Shown: one piece after another, positions 10,101 to 18,890 of the stretch
Layout: the number at the start of each line of letters is the position of its first letter
Numbering within the stretch: the first letter of the stretch is position 1
NCBI GenBank assembly: GCA_001464065.1
Contig: LNDN01000007.1
Location: forward strand, 1 to 64,000
DNA length: 64,000 bases
Direction: 5' to 3'
DNA from: Acidobacteria bacterium Ga0077522
Lineage (GTDB): Bacteria; Acidobacteriota; Vicinamibacteria; Vicinamibacterales; Vicinamibacteraceae
Made by a program: the position numbers and the translations under genes
Notes under the pieces: generated by a model
Told to the model about the DNA's origin: nothing
What the model saw: only the letters and a program-made list of their open reading frames with translations
Databases searched by the model: none

Positions 10101-11285
10101 CGCGCCCGCATCGAAGCCGAACGTGGTGTCAGCCGCGCCAGCGGTCACCGGGAAGTCGCTCGACAGCGTGTCGCCGACGATGTGGACGCGTCCCTGGGCG
10201 TCCACCGCGAGCCCGCCGGGGATGTACTCGCCGGGCCACGTTGCCTCGTCCTGCGAACCGCCGAAGAGCGTCGAGTACACCAGCGCGCTGCCGGCGGGAT
10301 TGAACTTGCTGACGAAGTAGTCGCGAGGATACAGGCCGCCAGGAGTCGGCGTGCCGGCGCGCTGCGGCTGCAGGGCACCCGCCGTCACCGGGAAGCCGGC
10401 TCGGTCTTCACTGGTGCCGAGCACGTAGATGAAGCCGTTGGCGTCCACCTTCACGGCGAGAACCGCTTCCTCGCTCGCTCCCCCAAACCAAGTCGAGTAG
10501 ACGAGCACGGGATCGATGACGAGCGTTCGGCTGCGGTCGTAGGGGCCGACCGTGAAGCCGACGTGCGAGGCGGCGGCGTCGAGGCGGAACGCGCTGCGGA
10601 CGGGCACGCGAGCGCCGTCGACGTCCTGGTAGGCAACCGGTGCCTGCTGCCGGAGCACCTGGCCGCCGACATGGACGAGCAGATCGCCGCTGGAAGGGTC
10701 GACCTCGAGGCGGTCGGCACCGTCGACGGTGACGCCGGCGTCGCGGACGTCGGCCCCGGGAGCGACCACGAAGTCGTATTCGAGTTGTTGCTGGTTGCCG
10801 TAGTAGACGACGTCGATGCCGGGCTGCACGCGCTCGGCGAGGACGCGGCCGAAGGTCTCGATGCCGGCCCGCCACGTCGCCCGGTCGCCGACGTAGCGGT
10901 TGACGACTCCGGGCAGCCGGTCGCTGCCCGTCAGCTGGCGGGCGCCCGTGCGGCCATCGACACGGAACACGACGCTCGCGTGCCGGTCGCCCGCCACCAG
11001 CGAGATCCGCGCGCCGGCGGGCGACACCGCCACGTGATAGCCCTGACCACGGGCGACGAAGGTGTCGACGCCCGCGTCGGTGCGGGCCTCGAAGTGCAGC
11101 GGCATGGTGGCGAGCGACGCCAGGGCGCGCGGCGCCGTCGCGCCGAGCGGATGGCTCGCACGCGGCGCGCTGGCGGCGGCCTGAAGGGTCGACGTGCGCG
11201 ACATGGGTGCGACGGCGACGAGGGTCAGCACGGACGCGATGAGCGCCGAGCCGGATCGGATGAACGAGGAATGAGAGCTGGACAC
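7116..11285 (-). CDS. giant secreted SBBP-repeat / DUF11 / TSP3 protein, copy 1
   Basis: A 1389-residue exported protein. After a signal region (VSSSHSSFIRSGSALIASVL) comes the N-terminal domain found in SBBP proteins (LHFEARTDAGVDTFVARGQG). About seven SBBP repeats follow, of the kind YSTxFGG...AVDxxGNxYVxGxT...FPVTxGA, forming a probable beta-propeller. Then come a DUF11 domain (VDLSLTKLANVGTILPGQNV), a thrombospondin-type-3 calcium-binding segment (DADGDGLSNEFEG, DPDGDGKTN), and four C-terminal copies of a beta domain with YxAEGATxxxFDxxxxIxNP. No LPxTG or autotransporter barrel is visible. GTG 11285 is chosen because GGAGGT stands 8 bp upstream. Role unknown; probably cell-surface or extracellular adhesion. 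Confidence 0.88.
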   Translation of the reverse strand: MSSSHSSFIRSGSALIASVLTLVAVAPMSRTSTLQAAASAPRASHPLGATAPRALASLATMPLHFEARTDAGVDTFVARGQGYHVAVSPAGARISLVAGDRHASVVFRVDGRTGARQLTGSDRLPGVVNRYVGDRATWRAGIETFGRVLAERVQPGIDVVYYGNQQQLEYDFVVAPGADVRDAGVTVDGADRLEVDPSSGDLLVHVGGQVLRQQAPVAYQDVDGARVPVRSAFRLDAAASHVGFTVGPYDRSRTLVIDPVLVYSTWFGGASEEAVLAVKVDANGFIYVLGTSEDRAGFPVTAGALQPQRAGTPTPGGLYPRDYFVSKFNPAGSALVYSTLFGGSQDEATWPGEYIPGGLAVDAQGRVHIVGDTLSSDFPVTAGAADTTFGFDAGAPAQSADAFYTRLTPAGGLSYSTFIGGTRREAATGVAVDAQGNAYVVGKTASNNTTEGFVTTVNAYRTTRWGTDDLFVQRYTEAGAVVYSTYFGGSQNEMTNRADIVANGDGKVTFGSDTSTGDLPVLNGFAPRIGNTVDGFVSQIDTDIAGTAGLLYSSYISGGSTDHVYALDIDANGFVYVGGESRSNSDFPVTAGAARQFNNPVGGGQEPWDGFVIKLDLTKTGAASRIYATFTGGNNFDNLNDIAVDHMGRVHIVGSTRSTDLPMIGAVQDTVWQQPPYVQILNPDGTAFVFSSYLGANANGQALFTIAVNASGETYLGGTTNAASVFSAGNPGGFRLVNPFQAGYGGGDGDAVLQKLGYSVDLSLTKLANVGTILPGQNVTFTLQIVNPSTDPASGVVVTDTLPAGLEYVSCTSDLGGICGGAGNARTVTFGQLAPGTVATIQIVAKLTATTPGQQVTNAATVTAGVLDPVPANNTASATVGVPTLEPTGDADGDGLSNEFEGKYGLDPFGGPGSGANDDPDGDGKTNLQELQQGTHPRGFVITYLAEGATGQFFDTRLAIANPTHQTALVLTRFQRADGTTIRDYRTIAPMSRATIDVETLPGLEAAEFSTLVEADVQVVADRTMTWDQSGYGSHAERGILTRTATKWYFAEGATFFNFDLFYLIQNPNDQAAQVKVTYLLPAPAAPVVKHYVVNGQSRFNIWVDEEGRTDPALAALATAELSAIIESTNGVPIIAERAMYLNRQGQALGAGHESAGVTAPSTQWFLAEGATGNYFDLFILIANPQAAEATVQADFLLSSGQVITKTYQVAGNSRFNIWVDEADAALADAAMSTRITSTNGVPIIVERSMWWPGPTSDTWQEAHNSPGETTTGTRWAVAEGEVGGARETETYVLVANTSPVAGTIRATVLFEDGTAPIAREYAVNANARFNIAPAADEFFPETRGKRFGMIVESIGGAPIQIVVERAMYSDAGGVNWAAGTNALATKLQ

Positions 11286-11555
11286 GATGAATGACCTCCG
11301 GGTTCTTCTTGCGAACCGGCCCGATAGACGGGCGGAGATCGAGCAAAGTTCCTGAGAAAATTTGCTGTTCTTCGTGTTCGCTCGACTCGCGATCGACGTT
11401 GTCCGGCGCAATCGCGCACCACTGTCCGGAAGCGGACACCGGTGACACCTCGAGTACAGCTTCGCTTACGTATCTACGGCCGGGCTGCACGACGCCACGA
11501 CGGCGGTCGCACGCGGTCGGGCGACGCACGGATCGCGCAGGGGGCCGAACGCACG
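11286..11555. other. intergenic region upstream of SBBP copy 1
   Basis: About 270 bases between the SBBP gene start and the hairpin behind SBBP copy 2. It contains the Shine-Dalgarno GGAGGT (11294-11299, minus strand) and a somewhat AT-richer stretch (around 11340-11375, minus strand TTTTCTCAGGAACTTTGCTC) where the promoter probably lies. I see no gene, RNA motif or clear -35/-10 pair. Confidence 0.5.
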
Positions 11556-11592
11556 ACGGGCGCGACGCCCCGTGAGGAGGCGTCGCGCCCGT
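11556..11592 (-). terminator. strong hairpin downstream of SBBP copy 2
   Basis: Perfect 14-bp arms ACGGGCGCGACGCC (11556-11569) and GGCGTCGCGCCCGT (11579-11592) with a 9-base loop, 32 bp past the stop codon at 11624. Position and stability suit a terminator for the minus-strand SBBP gene. No T-run follows on the minus strand, so this is hairpin-only evidence. Confidence 0.6.
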
Positions 11593-11623
11593 GAAAGGCT
11601 GCGGACGTGTGGGAGGGACGCCT

Positions 11624-14600
11624 CTACGGCAGTTTCGTCGCCAGGGCGTTGGTGCCCGCGGCCCAGTTCACGCCGCCGGCATCCGAGTACATCGCCCGCT
11701 CGACGACGATCTGGGCCGGTGTGGCCCCCACGCTCTCGACCAGCAGGCCGAACCGCTTGCCGATCGTCTCGGGGAAGTCCGATGCCGGCGCCACGTTGGA
11801 GCGACTGCTGGGGGCCAGCGCGAAGTCGCGTGTGATCGCCGGGGTGCCGTCCTCGAAGAGCACCGTCACGCGCGCGGTGCCCGCGAACGGCGACGTGTTG
11901 GCGATGAGCACGAAGGTGTCGGTGTCGCGCGGCCCGCCCACTTCGCCCTCGGCCATCGCCCACCGCGTGCCCGTCGTGGTCTCACCCGGGCTGTTGTGCG
12001 CCTCCTGCCACGTGTCGGACGTCGGCCCCGGCCACCACATCGCCCGCTCGACGATGATCGGCACGGCATTGGTCGACGTGATGCGTGTCGAGAGCGCCGC
12101 GTTCGCGAGGCCCGGTTCCTGATCCACCCAGATGTTGAACCGGCTGTTGCCCGGCACCGTGTAGGTCCGCGTGATGACCTGCCCCGTCGTCAGCAGGTAG
12201 TCGGCCTGGACCGTCGCCGGGGTCGCCTGCGGGTTGGCGATCAGGATGAACAGATCGAAGTAGTCGCCCGTGGCGCCTTCGGCGAGGAACCACTGCGTCG
12301 CCGGAGCGGTGACCCCCGCGCTCTCGTGGCCAGCGCCGAGCGGCCGCCCGGGCTGGTCGAGGTACATCGCGCGTTCGGCGATGATCGGGACGCCATTGGT
12401 GGACTCGATGATGGCCGACAGTTCGGCGTTGGCCAGGCGCGCCAGCGCCGGATCGGTCGCCCCCTCGTCGTCGACCCAGATGTTGAAGCGGCTCTGGGCC
12501 CTGACCACGTACGTCTTCGTGAGCGGAGCGCCGGACCCGAGCAGATACGTGACCGTCACCTGCGCGTCCTGCGCGTTGGGGTTCTGCACCAGGTAGAACA
12601 GGTTGAACGGGCCGAAGGTCGCGCCCTCGGCGAAGTACCACTTCGTCGCGGTGCGCGTGAGGATGCCGCGCTCGGCGTGGCTGCCGTAGCCGTTGCCGTC
12701 CCAACTCATGGTGCGGTCGGCGACGACCTGCACGTCGGCCTCGACCAGCGTCGAGAACTCGGCCGCCTCGAGGCCCGCCAGGGTCTCCACGTCGATCGTC
12801 GTCCGACTGAACGGCGGGAGGACGCGGTAGTCCCTGATCGTCGTGCCGTCACCCTTCTGGAAGCGCGTGAGCACGAGCGCCTGCGTGGCGGTCGGGTTGG
12901 CCAGCGCGAGACGCGTGTCGAAGAACGGTCCGGTCGCCCCCTCGGCCAGGTACGTGATGACGAACCCGCGGGGGTGCGTGCCCTCGGCCTGCTCCTGCGC
13001 GTTGGTCTTGCCATCGCCGTCGGGATCGCCGGTGGCGCCCTGCGCCGGGCTGTTGTTGAGCCCGTTGAGCCCGAACTGCTGCTCGAACCCGTTGCTCAGT
13101 CCGTCCCCATCGGCATCACCGGCCGGATTGGTCAGCGTGGGCGCGCCGTTGCCGATATTGCCGGTGTTGTTGCCGGGATTCGGGTCGGTGGCGCCATTGC
13201 TGGTCACCGTCGCCGTGTTGGTCCAGACCTGGCCGGGCATGACGCCAGCCGCCACGGTGGTGGCGATGGTGATCGTCGCGCTCGCGCCCTGGGCAAGCGA
13301 CGGGATGGTGATGAGACGGTTGTTGCCCGAGCCGCTGCACACACCGCCCGCCGTCGACACGCACGAGACGAACACGACCTCCGCTGGCAGATTGTCGGTG
13401 ATGACGACGTTGCTGACCGTGTCGCCTGTCGCATTGCTGGCCACGATGGTGTAGACCACCGACTCACCGGGGAGGACGTTGAACTGCGGGTGCGGCTTGT
13501 CCACCGTCTTGGTGATGGTCAGGTCGGCCTGCTGACCGATGCGCTGCAGCGTCGCATCGGCATCGCCGCCGCCATAGGTGGCCTGGAACGGCGTGACCAC
13601 GGCGAGGCGGTCGGTGCCCCCGGACGAGGACCCACCCACCCACACCTCGTCGTTGGCGGTGATGGCGACGCCCACGGGCCCGCCACGCCCGCCGCGTCCC
13701 CCGATGGGTGACGACACCAGCAGCGCACTGCCCGCGGCATTCAGCTGCACGATCATCTGGTGCGCGAAGTTGCCGGACCTGGTGTTCTGCACGGGATTGA
13801 CGACCGGGAAGTCTTCCGCAGGACGGGGTGTGGGCGCCAGCGAACCGCTGTTGACGCCAATCCACGGCTGGTTCTGTGAATCCAGCGCGATGTCGTAGCC
13901 GGTGTCCGTGTAGGCGCCGTTGATGCGCGCCCCGAAGACGAGGGCCGCGGCGCCAGAGACCGTTGGGTTGAACTTGGCGACGAGCACGTCGCTGCCGCTC
14001 GGCGCGATGGACCCGGGCAGCGTCACGGCCTGGGGGAACGTCGCCGCCGAGGAACTGGTCGAGCCGACCACGTAGATGCGGTCGGTCGCGTCGAGTGCCA
14101 TCGCGACGAGGTTCTCCTCGCCGGTCCCACCGAAATACGTGCCCCAGGTGGCCTGGTTGGCACCGGTCAATCCGAGGTCGAGCCGCAGGATGAACCCGTC
14201 GCGGCTGCCCGAGTTGCTCGACGGCAGCGCCGGCGTCACCCCGCCTGGAAACAGGTTCGTGCTCCGGGTGTCTCCTGCCACGTACACGACGTTGGCCGTG
14301 GTCCGCGAGACCCGGACGTCGGTCGCGTCCTGCGCCTCGCCACTGGACCCGCCGATGTACGTCGCGTAGGTCAGCTGGCCGGCGGCGCTGAAGCGCAGCA
14401 GGAACGCCTCCGTGTTCTGCAGGGTGGTGTCGTAGGCGCCCGCCGTCAGCGTGAAGCCTCCCACCAACGGATCGGTGGTGGTCGTCGACGTCGTCTCCCC
14501 GACGATGTAGGCGTTGCCGGCGGCATCGACATCGATGCCGTGCGGCTGCTCGAAGCCACGACCGCCGAAATAGGTCCCGTAGAGCAGGCCCCCCGACGGC

Positions 14601-15841
14601 GACAGCTTCACGTAGAAGCCGTCGGCCACGTTGCTCGGCCGTGGATTGCTGTTGTAAGTGGTGTCGAAGGCCCCGGCGGTCGTCGGAAAGTCGCCCGACT
14701 GGGTCGTGCCGGTCACATGGATGTTGCCAGCCGAGTCCAGGGCCATGCCGCCTTCGTGGTTGTAGGCGTCGAACAGCTCATAGTCGCTGCCGCCCAGCAT
14801 GGTCGAGAAGATCAGCGTAGTGGCCGAGGCGTTGAACTTCGTCACGAACACGTCGAAGTCGAAGGCCCCACTGCGGGTCGGCTTGAGGGCACCAGCAGTC
14901 GTCGGGAAATCGACGACTCCCGCCGCGTCCTGCACGAAGCCGAACAGCACGAGATTGCCCGCGCCATCGATCGCCATGTCGAGGATGCCCTCTTCGCTCT
15001 GGCCGCCGAGCCACGAGGAATAGGCGATGACCGGGTCGATCACCAGGTCACGCGAGCGGTCGTACGCGCCCACCGCGAAGCGCACCACGCCGTCGTCGAG
15101 CACGAACCGGCTGGGGATCTCGACCTGTCGGCCCTCGACCACCTGATACGTGAACGGGCGTTCGTGCGTCAGCACCCGCGTGCCGGCCTCGATGAGCAGG
15201 TCCCCGTTCGCGGCGAGAGACAGGCGGTCCGCCCCATCGATGCGCACCCCGATGGCCCGCGGGTCGTGGCCGGGCGCCACGATGAAGTCGTACTGCAGGC
15301 GGCGCTGGTTGCCGTAGTAGACGATGTCGATGCCGTCGTAGACCTCGGCGTAGCGGACCCGGGCGTGCGTGCTCACCTGCGGCTGCCACTGCTCGGCGCG
15401 GTTCCCCTTGTAGTACGAGACGACGCCGGGCTGGGTGTCGAGCGGCCGCGCCTGCGCGTCGGGTCGAGCGCCATCGAGCCGGAAGGCGAAGGCGTGGGGC
15501 TCGGCGGTGCCGTCGGCCAGCGCGACGTGGGCGCCGGCGGCGGTGAGGGCCACGCGATACCCGGCGCCGGTCCCGACGAAGTCGATCCCCGTGCCGGCCT
15601 GGCCGAGATTGCGCTCGAAATGCAGGGGCACGCCGGCCACGCGATCCAGCGCGCGGGCCCGATCGGCCGGCGCGAGGCGGCGCAGGGCGGCGGCATCGGA
15701 CGGCCGGGACGCGACTGGCGCCAGGCCGGAGGAGTCGCCGGCGCGGGGGGCCTCACGCCACGCAGGCACGGAAACGACGAGCGCGCCGACCAGCAGCGCA
15801 TGCACGACGGACGATCGACGGACGAGGGCGACTGACGCCAC
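11624..15841 (-). CDS. giant secreted SBBP-repeat / DUF11 / TSP3 protein, copy 2
   Basis: A 1405-residue paralogue of the neighbouring SBBP protein with the same order of parts: signal peptide (VRRSSVVHALLVGALVVSVP), N-terminal domain with LHFERNLGQAGTGIDFVG, SBBP beta-propeller repeats (YSSWLGGQSEEGILDMAIDG and so on), DUF11 (ADLTITKTVDKPHPQFNVLP), TSP3-like calcium segment (DADGDGLSNGFEQ, DPDGDGKTN) and four C-terminal AEGATGxxFD beta repeats. The last 450 residues are almost identical to copy 1, while the propellers differ more. GTG 15841 follows a textbook AGGAGGT. The tandem order indicates local duplication with later divergence or partial gene conversion. Confidence 0.88.
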   Translation of the reverse strand: MASVALVRRSSVVHALLVGALVVSVPAWREAPRAGDSSGLAPVASRPSDAAALRRLAPADRARALDRVAGVPLHFERNLGQAGTGIDFVGTGAGYRVALTAAGAHVALADGTAEPHAFAFRLDGARPDAQARPLDTQPGVVSYYKGNRAEQWQPQVSTHARVRYAEVYDGIDIVYYGNQRRLQYDFIVAPGHDPRAIGVRIDGADRLSLAANGDLLIEAGTRVLTHERPFTYQVVEGRQVEIPSRFVLDDGVVRFAVGAYDRSRDLVIDPVIAYSSWLGGQSEEGILDMAIDGAGNLVLFGFVQDAAGVVDFPTTAGALKPTRSGAFDFDVFVTKFNASATTLIFSTMLGGSDYELFDAYNHEGGMALDSAGNIHVTGTTQSGDFPTTAGAFDTTYNSNPRPSNVADGFYVKLSPSGGLLYGTYFGGRGFEQPHGIDVDAAGNAYIVGETTSTTTTDPLVGGFTLTAGAYDTTLQNTEAFLLRFSAAGQLTYATYIGGSSGEAQDATDVRVSRTTANVVYVAGDTRSTNLFPGGVTPALPSSNSGSRDGFILRLDLGLTGANQATWGTYFGGTGEENLVAMALDATDRIYVVGSTSSSAATFPQAVTLPGSIAPSGSDVLVAKFNPTVSGAAALVFGARINGAYTDTGYDIALDSQNQPWIGVNSGSLAPTPRPAEDFPVVNPVQNTRSGNFAHQMIVQLNAAGSALLVSSPIGGRGGRGGPVGVAITANDEVWVGGSSSGGTDRLAVVTPFQATYGGGDADATLQRIGQQADLTITKTVDKPHPQFNVLPGESVVYTIVASNATGDTVSNVVITDNLPAEVVFVSCVSTAGGVCSGSGNNRLITIPSLAQGASATITIATTVAAGVMPGQVWTNTATVTSNGATDPNPGNNTGNIGNGAPTLTNPAGDADGDGLSNGFEQQFGLNGLNNSPAQGATGDPDGDGKTNAQEQAEGTHPRGFVITYLAEGATGPFFDTRLALANPTATQALVLTRFQKGDGTTIRDYRVLPPFSRTTIDVETLAGLEAAEFSTLVEADVQVVADRTMSWDGNGYGSHAERGILTRTATKWYFAEGATFGPFNLFYLVQNPNAQDAQVTVTYLLGSGAPLTKTYVVRAQSRFNIWVDDEGATDPALARLANAELSAIIESTNGVPIIAERAMYLDQPGRPLGAGHESAGVTAPATQWFLAEGATGDYFDLFILIANPQATPATVQADYLLTTGQVITRTYTVPGNSRFNIWVDQEPGLANAALSTRITSTNAVPIIVERAMWWPGPTSDTWQEAHNSPGETTTGTRWAMAEGEVGGPRDTDTFVLIANTSPFAGTARVTVLFEDGTPAITRDFALAPSSRSNVAPASDFPETIGKRFGLLVESVGATPAQIVVERAMYSDAGGVNWAAGTNALATKLP

Positions 15842-15946
15842 GTAACCTCCTGGAGGGACCACGGTTGCCGGACTTGACCGTGGAGAGGTGGCTGGCGGCG
15901 CGGGAAACGTGACATCCCCCGGCGACGGATATACTGCGCGCCTCAG
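15842..15946. promoter_or_regulatory. divergent promoter region between SBBP copy 2 and APC permease
   Basis: A 105-bp gap serves both directions. AGGAGGT (minus strand, 15844-15850) is the SBBP ribosome-binding site. Towards the permease, GGATATACT (15925-15933) could be a -10 element about 14 bp before its ATG, but there is no convincing -35 and no Shine-Dalgarno for the permease, which may be near-leaderless. Confidence 0.35.
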
Positions 15947-17338
15947 ATGAGCGCCGCTCCCCCGCCCTCGCATCCCGGCCAGCCAGCCGGACTCGTGCGC
16001 CAGTTCGGCCTGCTTCAGGCGACGGCGCTCAACATGTCCAACATGATCGGCATCGGGCCGTTCATCACCATCCCGCTGCTGATGACGGCGCTGGGGGGAC
16101 CGCAGGCCCTGCTCGGCTGGCTGGTGGCGCTGGTGATCGTCATCGCCGACGGGCTCATCTGGAGCGAACTCGGGGCGGCGATGCCGGGCTCCGGGGGCAC
16201 CTACCAGTACCTGCGCGAGGGCTTCGGCCGCGAGAAATACGGACGCCTGATGGCGTTCCTCTTCATCTGGCAGTTCATCCTGTCGGGACCGCTCGAGATC
16301 GCCTCGGGCTACATCGGGTTCGCCCAGTACGCGCGCTACTTCTGGCCGGGGATGACGCGGGCGCACGTCATCGCCATCGCGATGACGGTCGGCGTGGTGA
16401 ACATCGCCCTGCTGTACCGTCGCATCGAGTCGGTGGGACGGCTGACGGTGACCCTGTGGACGGGCACGCTGCTGACCACACTGGCGGTGATCGTCAGCGG
16501 CGCCCTGTACTTCGATGCCGGCGTGGCGTTCGACTTCCCTCCCGGTGCCTTCAACTTCTCGCTCGGGTTCCTGATGGGCCTCGGTGCAGCGGCACGCGTC
16601 GGCATCTACGACTACCTGGGCTACTACAACATCTGCTACATCGGTGACGAGGTTCGCAACCCGGGTCGGGTGATCCCGCGCTCGATCATCATCAGCGTGT
16701 TCGCCGTCGCGCTGATCTACATCGCCATCAACCTCTCCATCATCGGTGTCGTCTCCTGGCGCGAGTTCGTGCCGGCCTCGGCCAATCCCCAGTCCGACTT
16801 CATCGTCTCGGTCTTCATGGAGCGGCTGTACGGCACGTCGGTGGCGAGCGTCTTCACGTTGCTCGTGCTCTGGACCGCCTTCGGCTCGGTGTTCGCCCTG
16901 CTGCTCGGGTACTCGCGCATCCCGTACGCCGCGGCGCTGGACGGCACGTTCTTCCGCGTCTTCGGCCAGCTGCACCCGACGCAGCACTTCCCCCACGTGG
17001 CCCTGCTCACGGTGGGCGTCCTGGCCATGCTCGGCAGCACGCTGAGCCTGGGCATCGTCATCGACGCGCTCGTGACGATGCGGATCCTCGTGCAGTTCAT
17101 CGGGCAGATGGCCGCGCTGGTGCTGCTGCGGCGGACGCAGCCGGACCTGCCGCGCCCGTTCCGCGTGTGGCTCTACCCGCTGCCGCTGATCCTCGCCCTG
17201 TTCGGCTGGCTGTTCCTCTTCGCCACGACCGATCCTTTCGTCATCGCCTTCGGCCTGGCGCTGCTGGCGGCCGGCGGGGTGGCGTTCCTGGTGTGGTCAC
17301 GCCAGACCCGGCGGTGGCCGTTCGAGGTAATCGGGTAG
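15947..17338 (+). CDS. APC-superfamily amino acid permease
   Basis: A 463-residue inner-membrane transporter with about 12 hydrophobic helices. The first helix carries NMSNMIGIGPFITIPLL, matching the glycine-rich unwound substrate-binding segment (GxGIF-type) of the amino acid-polyamine-organocation family. LGAAMPGSGGTYQYLREGFG follows helix 2, the conserved APC signature. Substrate cannot be told from sequence. The stop codon TAG (17336-17338) lies inside the first bases of a REP-like element. The next gene follows after 114 bp. Confidence 0.9.
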   Translation: MSAAPPPSHPGQPAGLVRQFGLLQATALNMSNMIGIGPFITIPLLMTALGGPQALLGWLVALVIVIADGLIWSELGAAMPGSGGTYQYLREGFGREKYGRLMAFLFIWQFILSGPLEIASGYIGFAQYARYFWPGMTRAHVIAIAMTVGVVNIALLYRRIESVGRLTVTLWTGTLLTTLAVIVSGALYFDAGVAFDFPPGAFNFSLGFLMGLGAAARVGIYDYLGYYNICYIGDEVRNPGRVIPRSIIISVFAVALIYIAINLSIIGVVSWREFVPASANPQSDFIVSVFMERLYGTSVASVFTLLVLWTAFGSVFALLLGYSRIPYAAALDGTFFRVFGQLHPTQHFPHVALLTVGVLAMLGSTLSLGIVIDALVTMRILVQFIGQMAALVLLRRTQPDLPRPFRVWLYPLPLILALFGWLFLFATTDPFVIAFGLALLAAGGVAFLVWSRQTRRWPFEVIG

Positions 17339-17401
17339 GGCCCGTTCTCCGAACGGGCCGAAGGTGTCGGCGACGGCCGGCTCGGAGAGCCGGCCCTACC
17401 C
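17333..17401. repeat. double-hairpin REP-like element with GGGTAGGGCC termini
   Basis: Two hairpins in inverted orientation: GGGCCCGTTC-TCC-GAACGGGCC, then GGCCGGCTC-GGA-GAGCCGGCC. They are bounded by GGGTAGGGCC (17333-17342) and its complement GGCCCTACCC (17392-17401). The left end supplies the TAG stop codon of the APC permease. The same double form recurs at 33464-33522, and single units at 19722-19751 and 36075-36104. It may also serve as a terminator. Confidence 0.88.
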
Positions 17402-17452
17402 AGGACCGTCGGTCAGCGTTCGGCAGTACACTGCCGCCACCCGGAGATCCGC

Positions 17453-18883
17453 ATGCCTTTCACCCCGCTGCCTCCCGCGCCCGTGCCCGGCCTGCCGGCC
17501 CTCGCGGGCCTCTGCACCCTGCACCAGGCCACCGCGCCCGGCCTGAGCGTCGACGCCACGGTGGCGCGGCTCAAGCGCCTGCACGCGGTGGCGCGCGCCC
17601 TTCACGGCGTGCTCATCGCCAGGGTGACCGACGAGCCGCAGTACGAGCTCAAGATGCTGTACAGCCACCATGCGTGGCTGCTGGCCGAGTTCGTCTCGGC
17701 CATCCGTGGCCGGGTGGGCGAGATGCGCGAGCCGCCGCTCGGGCTGGAGGATCCGCCGCCCGCCGCGCTGCAACTCGCGCTCGACGAGGTCGCCGCCGCC
17801 CCCGATGGCACGCACCTCTGCGCCGCGCTCTACACGGTGCTGCTGCCGACGCTGGACGAGGCGTGTGCCGCGCTCCATGCCGATGCGCATCCCCTGGCCG
17901 ATGCGCCGACGCGGCACCTGCTGCGGCATGCCCGGCTCGACCTGGCCGAGGCGCTGACCGCCGGGCGTCAGGCCGCGCAGGCGCTGGCCGCCGCGTCGGA
18001 GCCGTCGGCCTCGTGGCTCGAGGTGCTGCACCTGGCCATGGCCGCCGCCCACGGGCTCGACGGGACGGCGAGCGAGGCGCCGCCGTGTCCCGCGGCGCGG
18101 TTCTCGACCACCCCGCGGCCGTACGACCCGGTGCCGCGCCGTGATGCCCGCTTCTCCGATCCCTACAACATGGGCGTCAACGCAGAAGCGTTCATCTACG
18201 ACACGAGCTTCCCGCCCGAGCCGAAGCTGCTGATGCTCGCCTACAAGCGCCTGCGCGAGATCGACGTCCCCGAGATGATGGCCAGCATCATCGTCGAGAC
18301 GACCGGCAAGCCGTGGGGCTACACGCGGGACATGACGCGGCAGCTGTGGGACGAAGCCCGCCACGCGATGATGGGTGAGGTGCTGTTTGCCGACCTCGGC
18401 GTCGACTGGCCGGCGCTGGTGCGCGTCAACTTCACGTGGTCGCTCGGGCTGAACACGCAGATCACCGCGCTCGAGCGCCACGCCGTCCTGTATTTCATCG
18501 AGCAGGGCCTCATGCCGCGCCATGGCAAGCGCTACGAGTGGGAGATAGCCCAGGCGGCCGGCTCGCCGCTCGCCATCACGTTCCAGGACTACGACTGGGC
18601 CGACGAAGTGCTGCACGCCCGCATCGGCAAGCAGTGGTATGTCTCGGCGATGCCGAGCCAGACCGAGGCCCTGCGCGCCGGCGATCGCGCGTGGTCGCGT
18701 GTCCTCATGGACTGGACGGCCTGGCAGCGCGACGGCCTCACGACGCACGAGAACTGGTGGCCGGCGCTATATGCCGACGCCTGTCAGCGGCTCGGCTGGA
18801 CGCCCGACCCGCGCGTCGCCGCGTTCGACACCTCCTACGCCGACCAACGCGCCGACCTGAAGTCGGTCAGTCACTCGGGATAA
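17453..18883 (+). CDS. uncharacterised ferritin-like di-iron-type protein
   Basis: A 476-residue soluble, helix-rich protein that I cannot place in a named family. The C-terminal half has the spacing of a ferritin-like four-helix di-iron site: E274/E282 in PEMMASIIVETTG, then E301-ARH304 in WDEARHAMMGEV, E341-RH343, and E385-VLH388 in DWADEVLHARIG. Two ExxH pairs on separate helices suit metal binding. The N-terminal half is Ala/Leu-rich helical (residues 35-200), possibly a degenerate second bundle. ATG 17453 has GGAG 6 bp upstream. It ends 7 bp before the glycerol facilitator gene, so it is probably cotranscribed with glpF-glpK. Function unknown. Confidence 0.75.
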   Translation: MPFTPLPPAPVPGLPALAGLCTLHQATAPGLSVDATVARLKRLHAVARALHGVLIARVTDEPQYELKMLYSHHAWLLAEFVSAIRGRVGEMREPPLGLEDPPPAALQLALDEVAAAPDGTHLCAALYTVLLPTLDEACAALHADAHPLADAPTRHLLRHARLDLAEALTAGRQAAQALAAASEPSASWLEVLHLAMAAAHGLDGTASEAPPCPAARFSTTPRPYDPVPRRDARFSDPYNMGVNAEAFIYDTSFPPEPKLLMLAYKRLREIDVPEMMASIIVETTGKPWGYTRDMTRQLWDEARHAMMGEVLFADLGVDWPALVRVNFTWSLGLNTQITALERHAVLYFIEQGLMPRHGKRYEWEIAQAAGSPLAITFQDYDWADEVLHARIGKQWYVSAMPSQTEALRAGDRAWSRVLMDWTAWQRDGLTTHENWWPALYADACQRLGWTPDPRVAAFDTSYADQRADLKSVSHSG

Positions 18884-18890
18884 CCCCACG

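Noticed and set aside
17333-17401. Integron attC or tRNA-like structure
   Set aside because: No integrase, no attC core (GTTRRRY) and no tRNA arms; the hairpins are simple and repeated elsewhere.
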